A DNA stretch of 64,000 bases from Bradyrhizobium diazoefficiens USDA 110 (GTDB taxonomy: Bacteria > Pseudomonadota > Alphaproteobacteria > Rhizobiales > Xanthobacteraceae). Shown here one piece after another: positions 17,922 through 25,877 of the stretch (position 1 is its first letter; every line of letters begins with the position of its first letter). The position numbers and the translations under genes are program-made. The notes under the pieces were generated by a model, which was not told the origin of the DNA, did no database searches, and worked only from the letters and a program-made list of their open reading frames with translations. Location of the stretch: positions 3,768,001-3,832,000 of the forward strand of contig NC_004463.1 in the NCBI RefSeq assembly GCF_000011365.1, in the 5' to 3' direction.

Positions 17922-19256
17922 CTATTTGCGCAGCGGCCGGAAGCCTGCGCGAACCTCTTGCGTGAAAAGCTGCGGCTGTTCCCAGGCCGCAAAGTGTCCG
18001 CCTTTGTCGACCTTGTTGTAGTGGATGAGCTTGTGGTAGGCCCGCTCGGTCCAACTGCGCGGAGCCTGGTAGATTTCGCCGGGAAAGACGCTCACGGCGG
18101 TGGGAATCGAGATGTTGACCGCGTTCAGCGCGCTCATTCCCTTGTTTTCCCAGTAGAAGCGGGCCGCCGAGATCGCGGTGTTCGTCAGCCAGTAGAGCGT
18201 GATGTCGTCGAGGACGTCGTCGCGGGTCACGGCGCCGGCTGGATGCCCGTTGACGGTGCGTCCGAGCACGGCCGAAGTGATCGCCGCCGCCGGCTGCGCG
18301 TCACCGTCGCCGTGATCGAGAATCCACGCGGCCAGGCCGACCGGCGAATCCGCCAATCCGTAGAGTGTCTGCGGCCGGGTCGCCATCATGGCTGCGTAGG
18401 CAAAATGCTTGGCGCGGAAATCCTTCACCTGGTCGAAGGCGTGTTGCTCGTCGGCCGAGAGACCGGAGGGTGCCTCACCGCTCTGCAGCGCCTTGGTGAT
18501 CTCCGGCGGAATCGTGCCGGGGAAGTTGGTGTGGATGCCCAGCAGTTCCGGCGGCGCCTGCTCAGCCATCGCATTGGAAATGAGGGCGCCGATGTCGCCG
18601 CCCTGCGCGACAAAGCGTGCGTAGCCAAGGCGCTTCATCAGCGCGACCCAGGCGCGCGCGACGCGGGCAGGGCCCCAGCCGCTGGTGGTTGGCTTGCCCG
18701 AAAACCCGTAGCCGGGAACTGACGGGATCACGACATGGAAGGCGTCCGATGCGCTCGCGCCGTACGCCGTGGGATTGGTGAGGGGATCGATGATCTTCAA
18801 TTGCTCGATGATCGAGCCTGGCCATCCATGCGTGACGATGAGCGGCAGCGCATCTTCGTGCTTCGAACGAACGTGAATGAAATGAATGTCCAGCCCGTCG
18901 ATCTCTGTGATGAACTGCGGCAGGGCGTTCAGCTTTACCTCGATCTTTCGCCAGTCGTAGTCCGTCGCCCAATAGCGCGCGAGGTCCCGGAGGATCGCAA
19001 GCTGCACGCCCTGCGATTCGTCGGCGACTGTTTCCTGCTCCGGCCACCTCGTCGCGTTGATGCGTCTGCGCAGATCGATCAGCGCCTCTTCTGGAACGTC
19101 GATCCGGAAGGGGCGGATTTCGTCAGCTGTGGCCGCCGGCGCCGGGTGCGCGGGGAAAAGGCTCGCGGCGGCCGCCGCGGCCATTCCCACCGCGGCGGAA
19201 CGCAAAAGCTGGCGCCGGTCCGGGTTGATGACTTCAGAAACTGATTGCGCACGCAT
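17922..19256 (-). CDS. Epoxide hydrolase (EPHX1 type) with Tat signal peptide
   Basis: 444-aa enzyme. An N-terminal twin-arginine signal (DRRQLLRSA, then an Ala-rich stretch and APAA cleavage region near 38-42) sends it folded to the periplasm. Then come the epoxide-hydrolase N-terminal domain (residues 48-150), HGWPGS at 143-148, nucleophile Asp221 in QGGDIGA, the lid Tyr in YWLTNT and the base His in GGHFAAWE. It hydrates an epoxide to a diol. Its 3' end is 77 bases above the AhpD-like gene, same strand. A periplasmic location is unusual for this family. Confidence 0.88.
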   Translation of the reverse strand: MRAQSVSEVINPDRRQLLRSAAVGMAAAAAASLFPAHPAPAATADEIRPFRIDVPEEALIDLRRRINATRWPEQETVADESQGVQLAILRDLARYWATDYDWRKIEVKLNALPQFITEIDGLDIHFIHVRSKHEDALPLIVTHGWPGSIIEQLKIIDPLTNPTAYGASASDAFHVVIPSVPGYGFSGKPTTSGWGPARVARAWVALMKRLGYARFVAQGGDIGALISNAMAEQAPPELLGIHTNFPGTIPPEITKALQSGEAPSGLSADEQHAFDQVKDFRAKHFAYAAMMATRPQTLYGLADSPVGLAAWILDHGDGDAQPAAAITSAVLGRTVNGHPAGAVTRDDVLDDITLYWLTNTAISAARFYWENKGMSALNAVNISIPTAVSVFPGEIYQAPRSWTERAYHKLIHYNKVDKGGHFAAWEQPQLFTQEVRAGFRPLRK

Positions 19257-19303
19257 TGGGACTCTCCCTCACTCTTTCGGTTGGGTGACGTCGCAGCCGC
19301 GGC

Positions 19304-19981
19304 TCAGACCGGGAGCGGCTGGCCGGCCTGCTCACGGGCGATGTAGTCGGCGTACCAGTCCGGCCAGTTCGCATCGTACTGACCGCCGTTCCGCTTCTCG
19401 TGCTCGCCGTGTGCCGCGGACGCACGCCGGAGCGCGCTCGCAAGCTCGGTCGAGGAGGTGAATGTCGTGTCTGCTGCCTCGACGCGTCCCGGCAATCGCG
19501 TGGTCACCTCCTGGAACAGCCAGCCGTTGCCGTCGGGATCGTGGAACGAAACGTACGAACGATAGCTGCGGTGCGCGGGCTCCGCACCACCAATCCGACG
19601 TCGCCCGAACAGATAGGGTTCGTCCGGGCCGGTGTGCACGTCGCCTCCGGCGTGGAAGACCTCGCTGACCTCGACGCCGCGATCGCGCAGATCGTTTCGC
19701 GCAGCTTCGATGTCGGAGACGACCAGGTACAGGCCCTGGGCGGAGCCGGGTGCCGCCGCGGTGACGTTCTTGCCGAAAATGACCGAGGAGGGGGAGCCGG
19801 GCGGCGTGAACTGGATCACGCGGTAATCATCAGGCCCCGCGAAATCGGCATCGAGCCTCCATCCGAGGTTTGCATAGAACTCCTTGGCACGATCGACGTC
19901 GGAAACGGGGATCACGACGACTTCGAGCTTCATGTCGATCGTTGGTGCTCTGGTGGTCTTCTTTGCATTTGTGACTGGCAT
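19304..19981 (-). CDS. VOC (glyoxalase/bleomycin-resistance fold) family protein
   Basis: 225-aa protein with a VOC module at residues 17-160: VVVIPVSDVDRAKEFYANLGWRL, then the FTPPGSPSSVIFG strand, LYLVVSDIEAARNDLRDRGVEV and FHDPDGNGWLFQEV with the metal Glu. A 65-residue C-terminal tail rich in charged residues follows. It is the first gene of the group under the divergent OhrR-like regulator. VOC enzymes include glyoxalases, ring-cleavage dioxygenases and drug-binding proteins; this one cannot be placed further. Confidence 0.82.
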   Translation of the reverse strand: MPVTNAKKTTRAPTIDMKLEVVVIPVSDVDRAKEFYANLGWRLDADFAGPDDYRVIQFTPPGSPSSVIFGKNVTAAAPGSAQGLYLVVSDIEAARNDLRDRGVEVSEVFHAGGDVHTGPDEPYLFGRRRIGGAEPAHRSYRSYVSFHDPDGNGWLFQEVTTRLPGRVEAADTTFTSSTELASALRRASAAHGEHEKRNGGQYDANWPDWYADYIAREQAGQPLPV

Positions 19982-20008
19982 GGTTCTCTCCTGATTTGGC
20001 GCGTATAC

Positions 20009-20025
20009 GATATAATCGGGTGCGA
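20009..20025. promoter_or_regulatory. Operator-like repeat, copy 1, for the OhrR-like regulator
   Basis: Seventeen bases (GATATAATCGGGTGCGA) that match 15 of 17 positions of a second copy at 20064-20080. CGAT and ATCG form a small inverted repeat inside it (20008-20018). It lies 28-44 bases upstream of the VOC gene start. Two near-identical AT-rich sites between divergent genes, one a MarR/OhrR-type regulator, make operator function likely. Confidence 0.5.
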
Positions 20026-20063
20026 GTCATAAAGTGCCGCCAGGCTCTGATGTCAACCCTTTC

Positions 20064-20080
20064 GATTTAATCGGATGCGA
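20064..20080. promoter_or_regulatory. Operator-like repeat, copy 2, for the OhrR-like regulator
   Basis: GATTTAATCGGATGCGA, the same-strand near copy of the site at 20009-20025, 55 bases away. Its core CGATT-N-AATCG (20063-20073) is a perfect inverted repeat. It lies about 50 bases upstream of the regulator ATG, so autoregulation is likely. Confidence 0.5.
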
Positions 20081-20130
20081 TATATATGCATGCGAGACTT
20101 CACATATCCGTGTCTGAAAGGGCGTCCACA

Positions 20131-20625
20131 ATGAGCCTTACGAACGGTCTCAGAGCCGATTCCAGAGATAATTCAATAGACAATCAGAACCAGGAACCGG
20201 CCGCGGGCGACCGGAGCCTCGCTGATTTCCTGTGCTTCGCGATCTATTCGGCCAACCTCGCCTACGGGCGGGCCTACCGGCAGGTCGGCCTGACCTACCC
20301 GCAATGGATCGCCATCGTGGCGCTGTGGGAGCAAGATGACCAGACCGTGAGTGAACTCGGCGACAGGATGTTCCTGGAATCCAACACCCTGACGCCGATA
20401 CTAAAAAAGCTCGAGGCGATGGGCTATTTGCGCCGCGAGCGCGATCCCGCCGACGAGCGGCAGGTGCGCGTCAGCCTCACCGACGCCGGCCGACGCCTGC
20501 GCGAGAAGGGCATGCACATGAATCTCGTGAAGTCGAGCGGGCTCAAGCAGGATGATTTCGCGCGGCTGCAGAAAAGCGTCGTCACGCTCCGCGACAATTT
20601 GATCAAGGCGACGAAGGACGAGTGA
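20131..20625 (+). CDS. OhrR-like MarR family redox regulator
   Basis: 164-aa MarR protein of the OhrR branch. Helix 1 has LADFLCFAIYSANLAYGRAYRQVGLTYPQW, with Cys35 at the place of the peroxide-sensing Cys of OhrR. The recognition helix is ESNTLTPILKKLEAMGYLRRERDPADERQVRVSLTDAGRRL. ATG 20131 is preferred for the upstream AAAGGG; an ATG at 20086 overlaps the operator region. It is divergent from the VOC/epoxide hydrolase/AhpD genes and probably represses them until oxidised by organic peroxide. No ohr gene adjoins it; one lies at 28471. Confidence 0.88.
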   Translation: MSLTNGLRADSRDNSIDNQNQEPAAGDRSLADFLCFAIYSANLAYGRAYRQVGLTYPQWIAIVALWEQDDQTVSELGDRMFLESNTLTPILKKLEAMGYLRRERDPADERQVRVSLTDAGRRLREKGMHMNLVKSSGLKQDDFARLQKSVVTLRDNLIKATKDE

Positions 20626-20686
20626 CGAGTGACAGGCCCTCTCCCTGTGAATCGGTCAGGGATGTGGACGTCAAGCGGGCAGGGCG

Positions 20687-21199
20687 TCACCTGCGTCCGA
20701 ACAGTCCTCCCAGCACGCCGCCGATCAGTCCACCGGGACCGCCCCCACTGTGCTGATGGTCCGCACCCGCGCGACGGCGGGCCGAACGGTCGTCATCGGA
20801 TTTATCGCTGCCGCTGAAGCTGGCATGCGCCGCCGAGGCGGACTCGGTCAGTAGCGCCTGATGTTGCAGCGGGTTCAGGAAGCCAGTCCTGGGATAGCCG
20901 CGTGCCGCCTGCCAGCGCGTGATGACGGCGCGGGTCGACACGTCGAACCGTCCGTTGACCTTGGTGTCGAAACCGAGACCGGTCAGCCGGCGCTGCACGT
21001 CGCGACGCTTTCCCTTGTTGAGGCCGATCTGATCTTCGGTTTCCTGAGTTGCCTCACCGGCAACGATCGCCGGATCGATGGATGCGATCAGTTCGCGGTC
21101 GGTCGTGCTCGGACCGGCTGCGGCAGCATTTGCACCGAGGAGAACTCCCAAGAAAATTCCCAAGACTGATAACGCGAGGATGAAGACGCGCAATGGCAT
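20687..21199 (-). CDS. Exported protein with a peptidoglycan-binding domain
   Basis: About 170 aa. The N terminus MPLRVFILALSVLGIFLGVLLGANAAAAG is a signal peptide. A PG-binding-1-like module follows: RRDVQRRLTGLGFDTKVNGRFDVSTRAVITRWQAARG. The tail is charged and ends in a Gly-rich GGLIGGVLGGLFGRR segment that may contact membrane. A GTG at 21244 in the same frame would add 15 residues before the signal. The ATG is chosen although its AAGGA site is only one base away, which is unusually close. Likely envelope function, details unknown. Confidence 0.7.
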   Translation of the reverse strand: MPLRVFILALSVLGIFLGVLLGANAAAAGPSTTDRELIASIDPAIVAGEATQETEDQIGLNKGKRRDVQRRLTGLGFDTKVNGRFDVSTRAVITRWQAARGYPRTGFLNPLQHQALLTESASAAHASFSGSDKSDDDRSARRRAGADHQHSGGGPGGLIGGVLGGLFGRR

Positions 21200-21675
21200 A
21201 TCCTTCGCTGATCTTGAGTCTCGCAATGATTTCGCGTTGAACACCTGTATCGGTTCAAATGCACCGCTGTGACACTCGAATTTCGGGTGGTGTCTAAATC
21301 AAAGGTCAACTCCGGGTTCCGTCGCTGGCAACTGTTACAGGAGGCACTTGTTCCTTGGCGGGCGTAGCTTGTTACACGGAATTGCGTCGGGACTGCCCGA
21401 CAGGCGCTTGGCTAACGACCTCGGCACGTTGGGATGCGCACAGGCGGTCATCCGTTCTGGCGCACATTTCGGACCCACGTCGACATCGCGGCACTTCCGG
21501 AAAGAGTCCAACAGCGGATGCTCGGGATTTGGGCTGCCGCCAAGTCGCGCCTGCTTGCGAGAGTTCGCGGTCAATTTCGTCCGCCGGTTGCACGGATGGT
21601 CGATCTGGTATAGTTTTGTGTTAATTCGAGCTTTTGCTTTTTTACCTGTGACTTTTTACTTACCGGATATCGGTA
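21200..21675. other. Intergenic region with a palindrome at its right end
   Basis: About 475 bases between a minus-strand exported protein and plus-strand small genes. Short open frames lack ribosome sites and recognisable domains. The segment 21600-21660 is T-rich, unlike its surroundings, and leads into a perfect inverted repeat at 21660-21676. Promoters for both flanking genes should lie here, but I cannot assign hexamers with confidence. Confidence 0.4.
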
Positions 21676-21676
21676 A
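21660..21676. promoter_or_regulatory. Perfect inverted repeat TTACCG-N5-CGGTAA at a start codon
   Basis: TTACCGGATATCGGTAA has perfect 6-bp arms around GATAT, and its last base is the A of the ATG of the next gene. Such a site could be an operator or a translation-blocking hairpin. It follows a T-rich leader of about 60 bases. Confidence 0.45.
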
Positions 21677-21918
21677 TGATTTACCAGAACGTCGACAGAA
21701 TTGCTGTCGGTATGCGTTTCAGGATGAGCAAGCTTGGTGCTGCTCGATGCCCGGAGCTTGCTGACCGGAGCGGCATCGTCATTGACGTGAGCCGTCGTAC
21801 CACGGGCCTCACCGTGCTGTTCGATGGCGCCCGAAGACCAACTTGCCTGCACAGAGATTTCATATCGCCCATCTCGGATGGGGAGGTCGCCGCACCTTCC
21901 ATCGCTTCAGACGAATGA
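21676..21918 (+). CDS. Small conserved-looking hypothetical protein
   Basis: 80-aa soluble protein, MIYQNVDRIAVGMRFRMSKLGAARCPELADRSG then a basic SRRTTGLTVLFDGARRPTCLHRDFI segment. The pattern resembles small orphan proteins I associate with Bradyrhizobium, with a beta-rich core like a KOW/SH3-type fold. No catalytic motif is visible. It lies 6 bases before another small gene and probably shares its transcript. ATG 21676 overlaps a palindrome; an internal ATG at 21712 is an alternative start. Confidence 0.6.
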   Translation: MIYQNVDRIAVGMRFRMSKLGAARCPELADRSGIVIDVSRRTTGLTVLFDGARRPTCLHRDFISPISDGEVAAPSIASDE

Positions 21919-21924
21919 GGGTCC

Positions 21925-22119
21925 GTGAAGTTTTCAAAACCGCGCGAATGGTCTAGGCACGACGCGCAGCGATTGAAGGCTCTTGCGCGTCAGAAAACCT
22001 GCGCCGGAGACATAGCCCGGGAGCTTGATCGCCATGTCACTTCAGTAAGAAAGAAGGCACGCGAACTCGGCTTGCTACTCCCGAAGCGGGCCGTCGTCTC
22101 GCAAGTACGTGGGAAGTGA
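21925..22119 (+). CDS. Small helix-turn-helix-like basic protein
   Basis: 64 aa, GTG start after GAGGG. The sequence WSRHDAQRLKALARQKTCAGDIARELDRHVTSVRKKARELGLLLPK has the spacing of a Myb/SANT or GcrA-like three-helix DNA-binding unit, with ELDRHVTSVRKKA as the likely recognition helix. It is translated just after the 80-aa protein. Role unknown; a small regulator or nucleoid-associated factor is possible. Confidence 0.6.
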   Translation: MKFSKPREWSRHDAQRLKALARQKTCAGDIARELDRHVTSVRKKARELGLLLPKRAVVSQVRGK

Positions 22120-22130
22120 AATCATTCAAT

Positions 22131-22149
22131 GTGGCGCATCGCGCGCCAC
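22131..22149 (+). terminator. GC-rich hairpin between convergent genes
   Basis: GTGGCGC (22131-22137) and GCGCCAC (22143-22149) form a perfect 7-bp stem with loop ATCGC, 12 bases after the stop of the small HTH-like gene. No T-run follows, so it is only a possible terminator. The remaining 165 bases before the livF stop show no gene. Confidence 0.3.
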
Positions 22150-22315
22150 CGCCGGGATGATGGCATCATGCCCCTGTCTTGCCCGACGGGTCAAACGATT
22201 TCGAAAGAACAGCAGTCCCTGCACCGGGCCATCAAGCCATTGATATCGCTGTCCCCGGCTACTGTGCATGGGGTTGTTTTTCGACTTTTTGTTGTGCGGC
22301 CTGCAAGAGCCGGCC

Positions 22316-23029
22316 CTAGTGTCCGCCGAGATAGGCCGTGATCAGCCGGGGGTCGTGGATGAGATCCTTGGCGGGGCCTGACTGCACCACCTCGCCGGTT
22401 TCGAGAACGTAGCCGTAGTCGGCCGTCTCCAGCGCGGCGCGCGCGTTCTGCTCGACCAGCAGGATCGACACGCCGAGGTCGCGCAGCGACGCGATGGTGC
22501 GGAAGATCTCGCGCACGATCAGCGGCGCAAGGCCGAGGCTGGGCTCGTCCAGCATGAGAAGCTTCGGCTTGGCCATCAGTGCACGGCCGAGCGCGAGCAT
22601 CTGGCGCTCGCCGCCGGAGAGTGTGCCGGCGGCCTGGCGCTGCCGCTCCTTCAGCCGGGGGAAGCGATCATAGACTTCGTCCAGCGTCTTCTGGACGCCC
22701 GAGCGGTCGCGCAGGCTGTACGAGCCGAGGAGCAGATTGTCGGCGACCGACATGTCGGAGAACAGCTCGCGCTTTTCCGGGACGAGGCACAGCCGGCGCT
22801 CGACGCGGTCCTCGACGGACATCCTCCCGATATCGTTGCCCTGAAACACCAGGCGGCCGCGCGATGCGAGCAGCCCGATGGCGGCCATCAGCAGCGTGGT
22901 CTTGCCGGCGCCATTCGGGCCGATGACGGTGACGATCTGCCCTTCCTCGACCGACAGCGAGACGTTGCGGACCGCTTCGACATTGTCGTAGCAGACGGTC
23001 ACGTCGGTCATCGAAAACATCTCGCTCAC
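22316..23029 (-). CDS. livF: Branched-chain amino acid-type ABC transporter, ATP-binding protein LivF
   Basis: 237-aa cytoplasmic ATPase. Walker A is GPNGAGKTT (residues 37-45), signature LSGGERQMLALGRAL, Walker B KLLMLDEPSLGLAP, and the switch His position reads VEQN, the standard form for LivF (H replaced by Q). The GTG start overlaps the previous stop (GTGA). It ends the operon SBP-LivH-LivMG-LivF. In this aromatic context the transporter more likely imports an aromatic or indolic acid than leucine. Confidence 0.93.
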   Translation of the reverse strand: MSEMFSMTDVTVCYDNVEAVRNVSLSVEEGQIVTVIGPNGAGKTTLLMAAIGLLASRGRLVFQGNDIGRMSVEDRVERRLCLVPEKRELFSDMSVADNLLLGSYSLRDRSGVQKTLDEVYDRFPRLKERQRQAAGTLSGGERQMLALGRALMAKPKLLMLDEPSLGLAPLIVREIFRTIASLRDLGVSILLVEQNARAALETADYGYVLETGEVVQSGPAKDLIHDPRLITAYLGGH

Positions 23030-24795
23030 GCGACGCCTCCAAGATAGGCCTCTTGAACCCGCTCGTCGCTGCGGATCGCCGCTGGAGCGCCTTCGCAGAG
23101 CTTTGAGCCGAAATCGAGCACCACGATGCGGTCGACCAGCGACATCACGAACTCCATGTCGTGTTCGACGATCAGGATGGTCAGGTGGTCCGACCGCAGC
23201 GACCTGAGCAGCTCCGCAAGCCGCAGCTTCTCCTGGCGGCGAAGGCCGGCCGCCGGCTCGTCCAGCACCAGCAGCGCCGGGTCCGCGGCGAGCGCACGGG
23301 CGATCTCCAGGATGCGCTGATTGCCGAGCGGCAGATTGCCCGCGAGCTCGAACGGCTTTTCGCCGAGCCCGACGCGCTCGAGCTGCATCAGGGCCTCGTG
23401 CCGCGCGCTGGCCTCCTCGCGCTGGTTGAGGCGGAAGGCGCTGGCGAACAGGCCGGTGCTGGTGCGGGCGTAGGTGCCGAGCATCACGTTTTCGAGCAGG
23501 CTCATGCGCGGCCGCAGCTTCACATGCTGGAAGGTCCGCGCGATCCCGGCCTTGGCGATGCGGGATTGCGCGTCGCGCGTGATGGGGCGTCCCGCAAAGA
23601 CGATCTCGCCCTTGTTGACCCGGAGCGCGCCGGTCAGGCAGTTGAACATCGTGCTCTTGCCGGCGCCGTTCGGGCCGATGACGGCGAGGATCTCGCCGGA
23701 CCGCACCTCGAAGCTGACATTGTTGACGGCGACGAGGCCGCCGAACCGCCGCTCGGCGCCATCGACCTTCAGAAGCAGTTCGCCCGGGGTCGGCTGCGCG
23801 CGGCGGGGCAGGGGCGGCGCCGGCAGCGGCCGATCGCGCCGGACCTTCGGCAGAAAGCGCGCAACGAACGGCACGATGCCCTGCCGCGCCCATTGCAGGA
23901 ACAGGATGAACAATGCGGAGAAGGCGACGATCTCGAGCTGACCGGAAGCGCCCTTGGCGATCAGCGGCAGATAGTCTTGCACGCTGTTCTTGAGCAGGGT
24001 GACGACGGCGGCACCGACGACGCCGCCGAGAAGGCTGCCGGCGCCGCCGACCATCGACATCATCAGATATTCGATGCCCATGCCGGCATCGAACGGGCCA
24101 GGGCTGATGAACCGGCTCATATGGGCGTAGAGCCACCCTGAGAGCGAGGCCAGGAAGGCCGCGATCACGAAGGTCACGAGCTTGATCTGGAAGGCGTTGA
24201 TGCCGAGGCTCTCGACCAGCGTGTTGCCGCCGCGGAGCGCGCGCATGGCGCGGCCGAGCCGGGAGTCCAACAAATTATATCCGAGCAGCAGGACGGCGGC
24301 GACGATGCCCCAGATCAGGAAATAGATCTGCGCGCTCGAGACCAGCGCGATCGATCCGATGCTGATCGGCGGGATCGACGAGATGCCATTGAAGCGGCCG
24401 AGCCCCTCGACATTGCCGAACAGGAAGCCGATCGCGAGGCCCCATGCGACGGTCGAGAGCGAGAGGAAATGGCCCTGAAGCCGCAAGGTGACGACGCCGA
24501 GGATGGACGCCACCGAGCAGGTCAGCGCCACGCCGAACAGGAGGCCGAGCCACGGGGAGTACCCGTTCAGCGCGGAGACCCAGGCCGTTGCATAGGCCGC
24601 GACGCCGACGAACGCGGCCTGTCCGAACGACACGATGCCGCCGACACCGGTGAGCAGGGCAAGGCCGATGGCGACCAGCGAATAGATGCCGATGTAGTTC
24701 ATCAGCGTGATGCTGAATGGACTGAGCACGAAGGGGGCTACCGCCAGACACACCAGCGCCGCCATTGCCGCAAGCTGAATTTGGAAGCGCGTCAT
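23026..24795 (-). CDS. LivM-LivG fusion: ABC permease plus ATP-binding domain
   Basis: 589-aa fusion. Residues 1-320 are a LivM permease of about nine membrane segments (IVSFGQAAFVGVAAYA, then LRLQGHFLSLSTVAWG and ALRGGNTLVESLGINAFQIKL, the permease-ATPase contact). A Pro/Arg linker (about 325-345) leads to the LivG ATPase, with Walker A GPNGAGKS near 372 and Walker B LLVLDEPAAGL. The expected LSGGQ/LSYGQ signature reads LPLGNQRILEIARAL, which is degenerate. It overlaps livH and livF by 4 bases each. Fusions of this type occur in Rhizobiales. Confidence 0.92.
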   Translation of the reverse strand: MTRFQIQLAAMAALVCLAVAPFVLSPFSITLMNYIGIYSLVAIGLALLTGVGGIVSFGQAAFVGVAAYATAWVSALNGYSPWLGLLFGVALTCSVASILGVVTLRLQGHFLSLSTVAWGLAIGFLFGNVEGLGRFNGISSIPPISIGSIALVSSAQIYFLIWGIVAAVLLLGYNLLDSRLGRAMRALRGGNTLVESLGINAFQIKLVTFVIAAFLASLSGWLYAHMSRFISPGPFDAGMGIEYLMMSMVGGAGSLLGGVVGAAVVTLLKNSVQDYLPLIAKGASGQLEIVAFSALFILFLQWARQGIVPFVARFLPKVRRDRPLPAPPLPRRAQPTPGELLLKVDGAERRFGGLVAVNNVSFEVRSGEILAVIGPNGAGKSTMFNCLTGALRVNKGEIVFAGRPITRDAQSRIAKAGIARTFQHVKLRPRMSLLENVMLGTYARTSTGLFASAFRLNQREEASARHEALMQLERVGLGEKPFELAGNLPLGNQRILEIARALAADPALLVLDEPAAGLRRQEKLRLAELLRSLRSDHLTILIVEHDMEFVMSLVDRIVVLDFGSKLCEGAPAAIRSDERVQEAYLGGVA

Positions 24796-25835
24796 TCCTC
24801 GATCTCCTCCTCGGAATGCAGCGAGGCGAGCGATCGCCAGATCAGGATCGGGATCAGAAGCGAGAACACGATGACGTCCTTCAGCGCGCTGCTCTCGAAG
24901 GATGCGAAGCTTTCGAGAATACCGACGCCGACGGCGCCGATCGCCGCGCCGGGATAGCTGGTCATGCCGCCGACGATGGCGCCGACGAAGGCCTTGAGGC
25001 CGATCAGGAAGCCGGAATCGTAGAACACGGTGTTGACCGGTGCGATCAGGATGCCCGATACGCCGGCCATCAGCGAGCCCAGCAGATAGGCGATCGTGCC
25101 GGCGCGGGCGGGCCGTATTCCCATCAGGCGGGAGCCGGTCCGGTTCACGGCGGTGGCACGCAGCGATTTTCCGACCAGCGTGAAGTCGAAGAAGAGAAAG
25201 AGCAGGCCACTGAAGACGAGGGCTGCGATCACGATCAGCATGGTCTGGCCCGAGACCAGCACGCCGGCGAACTCGGCCGACAACGACGTCAGCGGTTCGG
25301 TTCTGACGCCTTCAGGTCCGAAGAACAGCAGCCCCAGGCCCACCAGCGCGAAATGCAGCGCGACCGAGACCGTCAGGAGCAACAACACCGTTCCGTCCGC
25401 GATGGGGCGGAAGACGATCCGATCCAGCAGCGGAGCGATCGGCGTGATCAGCATCAAGGCAAGCACGAGCCTGACGGCGAGCGGAGGATCGGCGCGCATC
25501 GTCAGCCAGGCGAGGCCAACCACGGCCACCGGAAGCACGAGGTAGAACAAGAGCGCGCGCGGCAGCAGCCGGGTTTCGCCGGCGCGTACCAGCGAGATGA
25601 TCTCGATCAGGGTCGCAAGGCAGGCCAGGATGACCACCAGCGCCCCCGTGCCCGGAAAGCGCTTCGCATCGAGGGCCGCCAGCGTCAGCGCGGTGAACGC
25701 GGCGATGTCGCCGAAGGGAATGAAGATGACCCTGGTCACCGTGAAGATGAGGACGGTCCCGATCGCCACCAGCGCATAGACTGCGCCGGTGGCGATCCCG
25801 TCGATCGCAAGAATGGCTGCGATGTCACTCGTCAT
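24792..25835 (-). CDS. livH: Branched-chain amino acid-type ABC transporter permease LivH
   Basis: 347-aa inner-membrane permease with 8-9 hydrophobic segments. It begins IAAILAIDGIATGAVYALVAIGTVLIFTVTRVI, the normal LivH start, and has the cytoplasmic coupling loop KSLRATAVNRTGSRLMGI. The centre carries an extra pair of hydrophobic stretches compared with the shortest LivH. It pairs with the LivMG fusion and the binding protein at 25878. Confidence 0.92.
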   Translation of the reverse strand: MTSDIAAILAIDGIATGAVYALVAIGTVLIFTVTRVIFIPFGDIAAFTALTLAALDAKRFPGTGALVVILACLATLIEIISLVRAGETRLLPRALLFYLVLPVAVVGLAWLTMRADPPLAVRLVLALMLITPIAPLLDRIVFRPIADGTVLLLLTVSVALHFALVGLGLLFFGPEGVRTEPLTSLSAEFAGVLVSGQTMLIVIAALVFSGLLFLFFDFTLVGKSLRATAVNRTGSRLMGIRPARAGTIAYLLGSLMAGVSGILIAPVNTVFYDSGFLIGLKAFVGAIVGGMTSYPGAAIGAVGVGILESFASFESSALKDVIVFSLLIPILIWRSLASLHSEEEIEE

Positions 25836-25877
25836 TGAGACGTCGTTCCCCCGTTCTGACTGTCTGCCGCCTTCCGA

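Noticed and set aside
21348..21764. Plus-strand open frame running into the 80-aa gene
   Set aside because: Overlaps a better-supported small gene in another frame and has no motif or ribosome site.
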